The notes beneath the pieces were generated by a model that saw only the letters and a program-made list of their open reading frames with translations, had not been told where the DNA came from and ran no database searches. The translations under genes were made by a program, and so were the position numbers. DNA of 64,000 nt from Stagnimonas aquatica (GTDB lineage: Bacteria > Pseudomonadota > Gammaproteobacteria > Nevskiales > Nevskiaceae). Of this stretch, positions 22,720 to 30,897 are shown piece by piece; within the stretch, counting starts at the first letter, position 1; each line of letters begins with the position of its first letter. The stretch lies in NCBI RefSeq assembly GCF_003730135.1, contig NZ_RJVO01000004.1, forward strand, positions 124,001-188,000, in the 5' to 3' direction.

Positions 22720-24747
22720 TCAGTCGCGTGGGTGGATGAGGAGCTGGGCCTGCGCCGGCAGATCGACCTGCAGGCGCGCGCGGCCCTGCTCGTCGGCCAT
22801 CAGGCTCTGTTCCTCGCCAAGACCGCGCAGCCGGTACTGCCGTCCCGGGCGCAGTTGCGAGAGTTCCAGCGGGTAGCGGCCGGGCCCGGTGCCGGCCACC
22901 AGGTGCAGTTCCAGGGCTTGGCCGTCGGAGACCGCAGCGGCGACCAGAACCTGCGGGTAGGGTGCGGATTCCAGCATCGGCCCCTGGGCCCAGGCGGCCG
23001 GCATGCCCACTTCGACCAGATCGTGAAAGCCGTTGCCACGCAGGATGCGCGCGGCATGGATCACCGCATGGCTGCTGACCGAGGCGCCCGGGTAGTGGCG
23101 CACGCCGTCGATGACCTGGCTGGGAAACTCCTCCTCGATACGCAGCAGCAGGCGGTCGGCGACCTCGTCGTCGCCCATTTCGCGGGCTGAGGCGGCGACC
23201 AGCGCATAGGTGCTGAGAGGGCTGCGTCGGTAATTGCCGAAGTCGATGTGGTCCCAGCCGCGGGTGCTCAGGCGCAGGCCGGCGTCGTCGAAGTGGATCA
23301 GGTCGTGGCGGATGATCTCCCAGCTGCGGCCGGCGATCTCCGGCAGCAGCGGGTGCAGGAACAGCGCGGTGACGGCGTCGGCCATGGTCGCGGTCAGCGC
23401 CGGGATGGTCATGCCGGTGTAGTGGTCGCGGATGGCGGTGATGCGGCCATCCAGGCCGACGAACTCATCCTCCAGGCTGCGCTGGTAGCGCTCGCGCATT
23501 TCCTCCCAGTAGTGGCTGCCGTAGCGGCGGTCGTGGCACTTGAGGGAGAGCGCGCCGAAGTTGTTGCAGATCGGGTAGATCCAGCGCGGCTCGCAGGGGA
23601 ACAGGCAGTAGTCCGACTGCTGCATGTTGCGGCGGATGATCTGGCAGATCTCGCCGAAGCTGGAGCGGTACTCGCGGCCGGAGGGGTGCTGCAGGCGGAT
23701 CGCCCCGGGCTGGTTGTAGTGCGCGCCATTGCCCAGGCAGAGGTTGAGCCCGAGCATGCCGCCGTACCAGCCGTAGTACATGATGTTGTCGCGAGCGAAG
23801 GGGTTGGGATCGGCCCGCAGGTTTCCCCACAAATTCTCCAGGCGCCAGTAGCTCCAGACCCGGTGGTCCATCATCTTCTGGCTCAGCCGCTCCTGCGCCT
23901 CGGCCTGGTAGCCGCGGAAGGCGGGGGCACGGATGTAGGCGTGCATCGACAACATGTAGGAGATGTTGCAGATCTGGTAGCGCTTGGCAGCCTCGCGGAA
24001 CTCGTCGATGCGATCAAAGCCCGAGAAGTCCTGCACCGGCTGCAACGCGCGGTCGAGCAGGAAGCGCCAGAGGGCGAGATCGTCCGTCGAGACCGGCTGC
24101 ACCAGGGGCAGACCGTTGTCGGGTCGCAGGCTGCGGGTGACCGTGGTGCGGGCCTCGGCGAGGTAGGCGTTGATGCGCGCGCAGTCGGCGCGCTGGCGCG
24201 GCAGCCGGCGCTGGGCCGAATAGGCGCCGCCGGCGATCAGCAGCAGCATGCCGGTGGGCAGCCACACCCGGGTCTCGGTCCACAGGCGGGCGAGGGTGAA
24301 CTCCGGCGTCTGGCACATCTGCAGAATGGTTTGCCAGGGCGTGGACGGCCAGTGATCCATGACCGCTGCTGCCAGCGCGCTGCCCAGCCAGACCAGCACC
24401 GGTGCGATCAGGTTGCCGGTGGCGACCCAGAGCAGCAGGGAGAGCAGAAACAGTCCCAGGCTGGCGACCAGAAGGCCCAGGTGTGGCAGCCAGCCCGCGC
24501 CCAGGCCGGCGTGCATCAGAAAGCCGCCGCCCGGCAGCACCAGCCCGAGGCCGAAGCTCGCCAGCGCCGCATCGCCGGCCCAGGCCAGCGCGGTGCCCAG
24601 CAGCAGCACCAGCAGATAGACCAGGGCGGTGCGGCGCCAGCGCGCCAGGGTCACCGGGCCGGCCAGGCCCTTGCTGGTGGGGATGGTGGCGACCGGTCGG
24701 CCGGCAATGGCAAAGCCGAGCGCCGAAAGCTGTCCGTCGGCGCTCAT
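22720..24747 (-). CDS. Linalool dehydratase/isomerase-family protein with N-terminal membrane domain
   Basis: This 675-residue protein has about four N-terminal membrane helices (residues ~41-176) followed by a soluble alpha/alpha-barrel-like domain. The segment YGWYGGMLGLNLCLGN (325-340) and SDYCLFPCEPRWIYPICNNFG (378-398) match the linalool dehydratase/isomerase family. Cys385 and Cys394 are nine residues apart, the same spacing as the two active-site cysteines (171 and 180) reported for the Castellaniella enzyme. An N-terminal membrane anchor is known from the Thauera homologue. The reaction may be dehydration or isomerisation of a tertiary or allylic terpene-type alcohol; the substrate is unproven. 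The start at 24747 overlaps the upstream stop (ATGA). Confidence 0.78.
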   Translation of the reverse strand: MSADGQLSALGFAIAGRPVATIPTSKGLAGPVTLARWRRTALVYLLVLLLGTALAWAGDAALASFGLGLVLPGGGFLMHAGLGAGWLPHLGLLVASLGLFLLSLLLWVATGNLIAPVLVWLGSALAAAVMDHWPSTPWQTILQMCQTPEFTLARLWTETRVWLPTGMLLLIAGGAYSAQRRLPRQRADCARINAYLAEARTTVTRSLRPDNGLPLVQPVSTDDLALWRFLLDRALQPVQDFSGFDRIDEFREAAKRYQICNISYMLSMHAYIRAPAFRGYQAEAQERLSQKMMDHRVWSYWRLENLWGNLRADPNPFARDNIMYYGWYGGMLGLNLCLGNGAHYNQPGAIRLQHPSGREYRSSFGEICQIIRRNMQQSDYCLFPCEPRWIYPICNNFGALSLKCHDRRYGSHYWEEMRERYQRSLEDEFVGLDGRITAIRDHYTGMTIPALTATMADAVTALFLHPLLPEIAGRSWEIIRHDLIHFDDAGLRLSTRGWDHIDFGNYRRSPLSTYALVAASAREMGDDEVADRLLLRIEEEFPSQVIDGVRHYPGASVSSHAVIHAARILRGNGFHDLVEVGMPAAWAQGPMLESAPYPQVLVAAAVSDGQALELHLVAGTGPGRYPLELSQLRPGRQYRLRGLGEEQSLMADEQGRARLQVDLPAQAQLLIHPRD

Positions 24748-25622
24748 GGCGACTCCGCCTTGTAGCCGACCTGGCGGATGTCGGGACGCGCCCCATAGGC
24801 GCGGCCGAAGTAGTCGCTGATCTGACGGTCGGCGGGGTCGGGCAGCCAGCGCTTGGCGAAGAACAGGGCGCGTATGCCCTGGCGCGCCAGCCAGCAGTGC
24901 AGGCGGTGGGGTTCGGGCAGTTGCAGGCGACGGCGTAGGGCGGGGTCGATCAGGGCGTAGAACAGCCCCCGGCCGGTGCGGCGCAGCGGCGCCGGAAACC
25001 AGTACTCGGACCACTCCTGCGCGAGCGCGGCGGTGATCTCCGTGCACTCCGGGCTGGGCTGGAATTCCTCCTGCTCGAAGCGCCGCATCCAGTCCAGGAA
25101 GGCCTCCTGGCTGCCGGGAATGTCGCGTACCTGCATGAGCTCGCCCATGCGCCGCCAGAAGCGATACTGGGCCTCGCATTCCTTGTCGCTGAGCCCATGC
25201 TCGCCGAGGTAGTCCTCGGAGATCCGGCGCGGCAGGCAGGAAAGGGTGGCCAGCGTGTACAGCGACATGCGGTTGTCGATCGGGAAATTGGCGTGGATGC
25301 GGACCAGCCGTTCGGCGATGCGCCAGCTCGGTTCACTGTCGCCGTGGCGGTAGAGCTCGCCGAAGAAGACCAGCGAGTCGAAGTTGCGCTTGCGGGTGTC
25401 GCGCAGGATCGGTCCGCGCCCGCCCCGGTGCAGGATGCGCGCCATCGCCGGCATGCCGACGTTGTAGACGAAGGCGACCGAGAACAGGCCGTGCAGGAAC
25501 ATCGGTGTGCCGTAGCGCACCACGAACGACAAGCGGGCAATGCGGTGGTAGTCGTGCTCGACATCGAGCTGCTGGATCTGGTCCCGCGCCCAGGTCCAGC
25601 GACCGGCCTTGCTGGCGGTCAT
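24744..25622 (-). CDS. Oxygenase of the MpaB / rubber-oxygenase (Lcp-type, DUF2236) family
   Basis: The 292-residue protein is mostly helical, with the motif set of DUF2236: RGGRGPILRDTRKRNFDSLVFFGE, AERLVRIHANF containing the candidate haem-ligand His, and SLYTLATLSCLPRRI. The family includes latex-clearing protein (a b-type haem dioxygenase cleaving polyisoprene) and fungal MpaB, which cleaves a prenyl side chain. No Tat or Sec signal is seen, so it is probably cytoplasmic. It is the first gene of the operon with the linalool-dehydratase-like gene and overlaps it by four bases. An oxygenase acting on an isoprenoid chain is the working inference. Confidence 0.72.
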   Translation of the reverse strand: MTASKAGRWTWARDQIQQLDVEHDYHRIARLSFVVRYGTPMFLHGLFSVAFVYNVGMPAMARILHRGGRGPILRDTRKRNFDSLVFFGELYRHGDSEPSWRIAERLVRIHANFPIDNRMSLYTLATLSCLPRRISEDYLGEHGLSDKECEAQYRFWRRMGELMQVRDIPGSQEAFLDWMRRFEQEEFQPSPECTEITAALAQEWSEYWFPAPLRRTGRGLFYALIDPALRRRLQLPEPHRLHCWLARQGIRALFFAKRWLPDPADRQISDYFGRAYGARPDIRQVGYKAESP

Positions 25623-25656
25623 CGCATGCCCTCCTCGGTGGCTATGTGACGAGCCT

Positions 25657-25678
25657 AATGCGAATATTTGTTCGCATT
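25657..25678. promoter_or_regulatory. TetR-type operator (perfect 8-bp inverted repeat)
   Basis: AATGCGAA and TTCGCATT are separated by six bases (TATTTG). The site lies in the 80-base gap between the divergent oxygenase operon (start 25622) and the TetR gene (start 25703). Size and symmetry fit a TetR dimer controlling both directions. Confidence 0.7.
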
Positions 25679-25702
25679 CAATTCGCGTTTGGAGCCAGGG
25701 TC

Positions 25703-26401
25703 ATGCGCAAGAAGCCGCGTCAGGGACGGTCCCGCTCGATGGTCGACAGCCTGGTGGAGGCGACGGCCATCTGCATCGCCGAGGACGGTCTGCCGGCGGC
25801 CACGGCCGCGCGGATCGCCGAACGCGCCGGCGTCAGCGTCGGTTCGCTCTACCAGTACTTCGCCCGCAAGGAAGACCTTTACGCCGCCGTGCTGGAGCGG
25901 ATTACCGTCGGCCTCAAGGCGCTGGTGGCGGCCGAGATCGAGCGCCTGCCGAACAAGAGCATCGAGGATTTCGTGCGCGATCTGCTGCACGCGGTCTGGA
26001 GCTATCTGGAAACCGACCGCCAGCGCTACCTGCGGGTGACCCGCTACTGGGCGCAACTCGAATTCGTGGCGGTGATGAACGACCTGGAGCGGCAGATGAC
26101 CACCGCGCTCGGGGTGTACCTGATGCACCACCCGGCGCGGCGGCCGGTGCAGGATCTGCCGACCAAGGTCTACGTGCTGGTCAACAGCGTGCTGTTCACC
26201 ATCGTCCGCTACATCAGCGAGCCGAGTCCGCAGGCCCGCCGCGAGCAGATCATCGAGTGCTTCGCGGAGATGGCGGCGGCGCTGCTGCCGGCGCCGACCA
26301 AGCGGGCCGGCGCCGGTGCGCCGCTCAAGCGCCTTCCCAGATCACCGGCCGGCCGCTCCGGAACCAGCGCTCCACCTGCGGCTCGTAGTGTTTCTCGATG
26401 A
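25703..26401 (+). CDS. TetR-family repressor of the oxygenase / linalool-dehydratase-like operon
   Basis: The 232-residue protein carries a TetR helix-turn-helix (about residues 12-58; AARIAERAGVSVGSLYQYFARKEDLYAAVLERI) and a helical C-terminal ligand domain. The ATG at 25703 has GGAGCCAGGG upstream; an earlier in-frame ATG at 25658 overlaps the operator and is less likely. Divergence from the oxygenase operon with a perfect palindrome between them argues for autoregulation and control of that operon. The last 25 residues are Arg/Ser/Ala-rich and overlap the convergent CoA-ligase gene by 77 bases, so the true tail may be low-complexity. Confidence 0.87.
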   Translation: MRKKPRQGRSRSMVDSLVEATAICIAEDGLPAATAARIAERAGVSVGSLYQYFARKEDLYAAVLERITVGLKALVAAEIERLPNKSIEDFVRDLLHAVWSYLETDRQRYLRVTRYWAQLEFVAVMNDLERQMTTALGVYLMHHPARRPVQDLPTKVYVLVNSVLFTIVRYISEPSPQARREQIIECFAEMAAALLPAPTKRAGAGAPLKRLPRSPAGRSGTSAPPAARSVSR

Positions 26402-28004
26402 CGTTGCGCTTGATCTTCATGGTTGGCGTCAGGAAGCCGTTGTCGATGCCCCAGACCTCCCTGACCACGGTGATGAACTGCAGGTGCTCGTGCGGGTCCA
26501 GGCCGGTGTTGACCTGCTCCATCAGCGTCACCAGCTCGGTTTCGATCACGGCACGGTCGCCGCCGGCGCCGAGCTGCTTGCGGGTGTCCTCCGAGAGCAG
26601 CGCCAGCGCATAGGTCGCCGCCTGGTTGGCGCCGCCGACGCAGACCACTTCCAGCTTGGGGTGTGCGCCCAGCTTGTTCTCGATGGGGACCGGCGCGACG
26701 TACTTGCCCTTGCTGGTCTTGAACAGTTCCTTGACCCGGCCGGTGATGCGCAGGCGGTTCTCGCTGTCCACCTCGCCCATGTCGCCGGTCTTGAAGTAAC
26801 CGTCGGCGGTATAGGCTTCGGCGGTGGCCTCGGCTGCCAGGTAGTAGCCCATCATCTGCGCCGGGCTCTTCACCAGAATCTCGCCGTTGTCACCGATGCG
26901 ACAGTCCACGCCCGGATTGGGCGGGCCGACGTAGCCGGTCTTGGCGTCGCCGGGGCGGGTGAAATGCGAGTAGGCGAAGTTCTCGCTCATGCCGTAGGCC
27001 TCCAGCAGGTCGAGCCCCAGGCTGCGGTACCAGGCGACGATGGGGGCCGGCAGTGGCGCCGCGCCGGTGACGGCGATACGGACATGCTCCAGGCCCAGCT
27101 GTTCGAGGATCTTGCGCTTGACCTTGCGGCCGAGCAGGGGGATGCGGAACAGCAGGCGCTGCTTCTTCAGCGGCAGCTTGGCGCAGACCCCGAGGTGGAA
27201 CTTGGTCCAGAGGCGCGGCACCGAGAAGAACATCGTCGGCTTCGCGCGGCGCAGGTCGTTGACGAAGGTTTCCAGCGACTCCGCGAAGTAGACCTTGAAG
27301 CCGTGGTAGGTGGAGGCGTTCTCGACGATCAGCCGCTCGGCGACGTGCGCCAGCGGCAGGTAGGAGAGCATGCGGTCCTGTGCGGTGAGCGGGAACAGTT
27401 CGTTGAGCAGGCTGCCGCAGAGCTGGAACGAGCGGAAGCTCTGCATCACGCCCTTGGGTTGGCCGGTGCTGCCGGAGGTGTAGACGATGGTGGCCAGCTC
27501 GTCGGGCCTGCGGTCCGGCTCGCCCTGGAGCGGCGCGGTGTCTGCGATCAGTTCCGACCAGCTTTCGCCACGGGCTTCCGGCGACAACGGCAGACGGACG
27601 ATCGGCATCGACGCCGGCACGCCGGACTGCATGGCCGGCCAGTCGTCGAGCTTGCCGAGGAACAGTAGCTTCGCGCCGCTGTGTTCCAGGATGTAGCGCA
27701 CGGTGTCGGCGTTGAGCGTGGGGTAGAGCGGCACGCTGACGTGGCCGGCCATCCAGATTGCCCAGTCGGCCATGATCCAGTGCGCGCTGTTCTTGCCCAG
27801 GAGAGCGATCTGGCTGCGCGGTGGCAGTTGCAGCGATTGCAGGTGCGCGGCCATGCGCCGCACCTCGTCGAGGATCTGCGCCCAGGTGTACTCGCTGACC
27901 TGACCACCGCCGGTGGGCTGGACGAAGTGTACGGTCTGCGGCTGGGTCTTCTTCCAGTGATACAGGCAGGCCAGGGGGCTGCGTTCTTGCAGTCCGGATG
28001 TCAT
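26325..28004 (-). CDS. Long-chain acyl-CoA ligase (AMP-forming)
   Basis: The 559-residue adenylate-forming enzyme has the P-loop-like motif IVYTSGSTGQPKGVM, the A5-type stretch LLEAYGMSENFAYSHFTRPG, and the hinge/A8 region TGDMGEVDSENRLRITGRVKELFKTSKGKYVAP. The end NGFLTPTMKIKRNVIEKHY carries the conserved C-terminal Lys segment. It resembles the COG1022 (FAA1-type) branch that activates long or hydrophobic acids. The start at 28004 has GGAG upstream and overlaps the stop of the TetR gene by four bases (ATGA), so both are co-transcribed. It would feed acids from this region into beta-oxidation. Confidence 0.92.
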   Translation of the reverse strand: MTSGLQERSPLACLYHWKKTQPQTVHFVQPTGGGQVSEYTWAQILDEVRRMAAHLQSLQLPPRSQIALLGKNSAHWIMADWAIWMAGHVSVPLYPTLNADTVRYILEHSGAKLLFLGKLDDWPAMQSGVPASMPIVRLPLSPEARGESWSELIADTAPLQGEPDRRPDELATIVYTSGSTGQPKGVMQSFRSFQLCGSLLNELFPLTAQDRMLSYLPLAHVAERLIVENASTYHGFKVYFAESLETFVNDLRRAKPTMFFSVPRLWTKFHLGVCAKLPLKKQRLLFRIPLLGRKVKRKILEQLGLEHVRIAVTGAAPLPAPIVAWYRSLGLDLLEAYGMSENFAYSHFTRPGDAKTGYVGPPNPGVDCRIGDNGEILVKSPAQMMGYYLAAEATAEAYTADGYFKTGDMGEVDSENRLRITGRVKELFKTSKGKYVAPVPIENKLGAHPKLEVVCVGGANQAATYALALLSEDTRKQLGAGGDRAVIETELVTLMEQVNTGLDPHEHLQFITVVREVWGIDNGFLTPTMKIKRNVIEKHYEPQVERWFRSGRPVIWEGA

Positions 28005-28717
28005 CGGTTTCTCCTCGTGATTTTCTGTGCGGCTGGTTTGTGTGTCGTGCTGCGGGTGCTGCTGTCGCTGGCCGCCGCCAGTGCCGGTGCGTAGGCGGCC
28101 AGGAAACCGGTCATCGCCTGGGCCGCAGCCTCGCGGTAGGGCGGGGTGATCTCGCCGTGCTCGAAGTAGGAGCGACGGAAGCAGGCGGTGCCGAGATCGG
28201 CCGCCAGGGTGGTGATGTCGGGCAGGCCAGCGGGCAGCGCCGCGCCGCCGTACCAGACCATGCGGCCGAGGTCGCCGAGACGCTTGTTGGTGCGCTCCTG
28301 GGCGCGGTAGCTGTCGTCGGTGACCGCGCCGCCGAGGATCAGCAGCCGCGCCGCCGGCTGAGTGTTGTGGAAGTCGGCGGCGTGCTGGACGATCCGGCGG
28401 ATGCCTTCCCCGAGTCCCACCCGACGCAGCTCCTCGCGGCGCGAGGTGAACACCGTTTCCAGTTGCCCCAGGTAGCGGTCGACCAGCTCGTTGAGGATGG
28501 CGTAGGGCGTGGGGAAGTAGGCGTAGACGCTGCCACGGGTGTAGCCCAGGCGCTCGGCCAGCACCGGAATCGAGAAGCCCGACAGCCCCTGTTCGAGCAG
28601 CAGGGTTTCGGCTTCCAGCAGGATGCGGTCGAAGCGCTCGCGGGCGCGCTGCTGGGTGGGTTGTCTGGCGACCGCCTGCGGGTCGAGGTCCTCGTGCATG
28701 GCGGCGAGAGTAGCCAT
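28001..28717 (-). CDS. TetR-family regulator co-transcribed with the acyl-CoA ligase
   Basis: The 238-residue TetR protein has the helix-turn-helix FSIPVLAERLGYTRGSVYAYFPTPYAILNELVDRYLG near residues 45-80 and a helical ligand domain. The frame could open at TTG 28735, but that codon lies inside the palindrome at 28729-28742, so ATG 28717 is preferred. It overlaps the downstream acyl-CoA ligase by four bases. Such TetR proteins near acyl-CoA ligases often sense acyl-CoA thioesters; here that is inferred. Confidence 0.85.
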   Translation of the reverse strand: MATLAAMHEDLDPQAVARQPTQQRARERFDRILLEAETLLLEQGLSGFSIPVLAERLGYTRGSVYAYFPTPYAILNELVDRYLGQLETVFTSRREELRRVGLGEGIRRIVQHAADFHNTQPAARLLILGGAVTDDSYRAQERTNKRLGDLGRMVWYGGAALPAGLPDITTLAADLGTACFRRSYFEHGEITPPYREAAAQAMTGFLAAYAPALAAASDSSTRSTTHKPAAQKITRRNR

Positions 28718-28728
28718 CGGGTTTTGAA

Positions 28729-28742
28729 TTGACAAATGTCAA
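28729..28742. promoter_or_regulatory. Palindromic TetR-type operator (TTGACA-AA-TGTCAA)
   Basis: A perfect 6-bp inverted repeat with a 2-base centre sits 12 bases upstream of the TetR start and in the intergenic region divergent from the TlpA operon. The left half reads TTGACA and could double as a -35 element on the plus strand. Confidence 0.55.
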
Positions 28743-28870
28743 TAAAAGACTCGCGGTGGGGCCGCGCGGCGGCCGGTCAAAACTATCAACGCCCTGGCCG
28801 TTCGGGCTATGGGCAGTGGCGGCCGACAGGCAGACTATGGCGTCATAACGAGATCCACGGAGGAGAGAAC

Positions 28871-29383
28871 GTGAGAATCCGCCGCGCTGCCGCCTGGCTT
28901 TCGGCCCTGGGCGGGCTGCTGGCCTTGGCCGCCCAGGCGGCGCCGCCTTCGCTCGGCAGTCCGGCGCCGGAGTTGCGCGCCGAGCCCCTGGCCGGTGGCG
29001 AATCGCAAGGCCTCGCCGATTATCGCGGCCGGGTCGTCTATCTCGACTTCTGGGCCACCTGGTGCGCGCCTTGCCGTATCTCGCTGCCCCTGCTCGACGG
29101 CCTGCGCGCCGAGTACGCGGTACGCGGTTTCGAGGTGCTCGGGGTCAGCCTGGACGAGGAACGCGGCAAGGCCTTGCAGGTCGTCCGCCAACTGGGCCTG
29201 CGCTATCCGACGCTGGCCGCACCAGAGCCGGCCAGCCTGCTGCCGTTCGGGATCGGCCAGATGCCGTCCGCCTATCTGCTCGATCGCCAGGGCCGGGTGC
29301 GCTACATCCACCAGGGCTTCCGTCGGTCTGATCTGCCAACGATCCGTTCCGAGATCGAAAAATTGCTGGAGGAGAAATCATGA
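28871..29383 (+). CDS. TlpA-like periplasmic thioredoxin
   Basis: The 170-residue protein starts at GTG 28871 with AGGAGAG upstream. It has a signal peptide ending LAAQAAP and a thioredoxin-fold domain with active site WATWCAPC, followed by the cis-Pro segment GQMPSAYLLD. Such ResA/TlpA proteins reduce disulfides in the periplasm, for example apocytochrome c haem-binding cysteines. It heads an operon that ends with two triheme c-type cytochromes, which gives a plausible client. TlpA next to DUF4266 and DUF3570 genes is a recurrent trio in proteobacteria. The stop overlaps the next start (ATGA). Confidence 0.88.
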   Translation: MRIRRAAAWLSALGGLLALAAQAAPPSLGSPAPELRAEPLAGGESQGLADYRGRVVYLDFWATWCAPCRISLPLLDGLRAEYAVRGFEVLGVSLDEERGKALQVVRQLGLRYPTLAAPEPASLLPFGIGQMPSAYLLDRQGRVRYIHQGFRRSDLPTIRSEIEKLLEEKS

Positions 29384-29598
29384 AGACCAAGAGCCTGCTC
29401 CTGGCGGGCGCGCTGTTGCTGGCCGGTTGCGGCCTGCAACCGGTGCAGCCCTGGCAACGCGAGGACCTGGCCCGGCCGGAGATGGCCTGGGAACGCGGTC
29501 TGGTGGAAGAGGGCGCGATCCGCAGCCACACCTACCAGAGCAAGGAGGCCGCGATCGGTGGCCCGGCCCTGGGTGGCGGCGGCTGTGGCTGCAACTGA
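29380..29598 (+). CDS. DUF4266 small lipoprotein
   Basis: This 72-residue lipoprotein (LLLAGALLLAGCGLQP; lipobox Cys near 17) contains QPWQREDLARPEM and the C-terminal Gly/Cys tail GGGGCGCN, the hallmark of DUF4266. The function of the family is unknown; it is nearly always beside DUF3570. The terminal Cys-rich motif could bind a metal or be modified. It is translationally coupled to the TlpA gene and lies 9 bases before the DUF3570 gene. Confidence 0.85.
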   Translation: MKTKSLLLAGALLLAGCGLQPVQPWQREDLARPEMAWERGLVEEGAIRSHTYQSKEAAIGGPALGGGGCGCN

Positions 29599-29607
29599 GC
29601 GCCTGCC

Positions 29608-30897
29608 ATGAGCAAGGACAGGATTGCGACTTCGCCAGCGCTGCTGGCACTGAGCGCTGCTGCCGCCGCGCTGCCCGGCTATTCCGGCCCGGCGCAGGCC
29701 TGGGCGGACGAGTCGGTCGAAGCCGGCTACCGCTATTCGCACTACCAGGAGGCAGCCCTGCCGGCCAGCGCCACCAATGGCGGTCCCGGCGAGCGCTATC
29801 GGGTGGACAGCCACCAGTTCCACTGGCTGCAGCCGCAGGGCGAGGCCTGGGACTTCAAGACCGACCTGATGCTGGAGACCATGTCCGGCGCCTCGCCCTG
29901 GTATGTGGCGCCCGGCAGTGGTGGTCAGGCTATCCAGGTGCTGTCCGGCGCCAGCATCCAGGACCGGCGCGCGGTCTTGCAGGGCCGTGCGCGGCAGCAT
30001 CTGGAGCAGGGGCGGCGCGCGCTCAGCCTGGGGATTTCCAAGGAGGACGACTATCTCGCCTACTCCGGCGGGGTCGAAGCCGAGTGGGACTTCAACCAGC
30101 GCCGTAACACGCTCTCCGCCGGCCTCGGCTACTCCTACGACCAGCTCAAGCCCACCGACGGCGGCAGCGCGCGCTTCCCCGACCGCATCGCCAAGGCCGA
30201 CAAGGACAGCTTCACCGCCTACGCCGGCCTCAGCCAGGTGCTGACGCCGCAAACCGTGGCGCAACTGGCCTTGTCCTACAGCTACAGCGACGGCTATCTC
30301 TCCGACCCCTACAAGCTGGCCTATGTCGATGCCCGGTTGCTGCCGGACAACCGGCCGCAGGACCGCAATCAGTGGGCGCTGACCGGCCGCCTGCGTCACT
30401 ACCTGCGGTCCTTGCAGGCGGCGCTGCATGTCGATGCCCGCTACTACACCGACAGTTGGGGCCTGGCCTCCGACAGTCTGGAAGTCGCCTGGGTACAGAA
30501 GCTGCCGGCCGACTGGCGGCTGACGCCCAGCCTGCGCTGGTATCAGCAGGGCCACGCCAACTTCTACCGGCCCTACTACACCGTCGCCCGCGAGGACGGC
30601 TACTACAGCAGCGACTACCGGCTTTCGGCCTACGGGGCGCTCAGCGGCCGCATCGCGGCGGAGAAGAGCTGGCGCGGTTTTTCCTTCGCGGCCGCCGTCG
30701 AAGCCTATGAAAGCGATGGCGATCTGGCGCTGCGCGCGGTGCGCGACGAGAGTCCGGGGCTGGTGGATTTCCTGGTGGTCAGCGCCGCCGTCAGCTACCA
30801 ATGGTCGCTGGCGCCACCGGCGCCGCGCGGTACCAGCACGCTACAGCCGGAGCCGGCGCTGCCGACCCCGGTGCAAGTCATTCCGGTGACGCCATGA
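29608..30897 (+). CDS. DUF3570 outer-membrane-like protein
   Basis: The 429-residue protein has an N-terminal signal (residues ~1-32) and a long succession of alternating-residue strands such as NTLSAGLGYSYDQLKP and TVAQLALSYSYSDGYLSDPYK, typical of a beta-barrel. SDPYKLAYVDARLLPDNRPQDRNQW matches the DUF3570 core. The function is unknown. Its stop overlaps the next start by four bases (ATGA), so it forms one transcription unit with the cytochromes. The Pro-rich C-terminus (TPVQVIPVTP) is unusual for a barrel, which normally ends in Phe/Trp. Confidence 0.82.
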   Translation: MSKDRIATSPALLALSAAAAALPGYSGPAQAWADESVEAGYRYSHYQEAALPASATNGGPGERYRVDSHQFHWLQPQGEAWDFKTDLMLETMSGASPWYVAPGSGGQAIQVLSGASIQDRRAVLQGRARQHLEQGRRALSLGISKEDDYLAYSGGVEAEWDFNQRRNTLSAGLGYSYDQLKPTDGGSARFPDRIAKADKDSFTAYAGLSQVLTPQTVAQLALSYSYSDGYLSDPYKLAYVDARLLPDNRPQDRNQWALTGRLRHYLRSLQAALHVDARYYTDSWGLASDSLEVAWVQKLPADWRLTPSLRWYQQGHANFYRPYYTVAREDGYYSSDYRLSAYGALSGRIAAEKSWRGFSFAAAVEAYESDGDLALRAVRDESPGLVDFLVVSAAVSYQWSLAPPAPRGTSTLQPEPALPTPVQVIPVTP

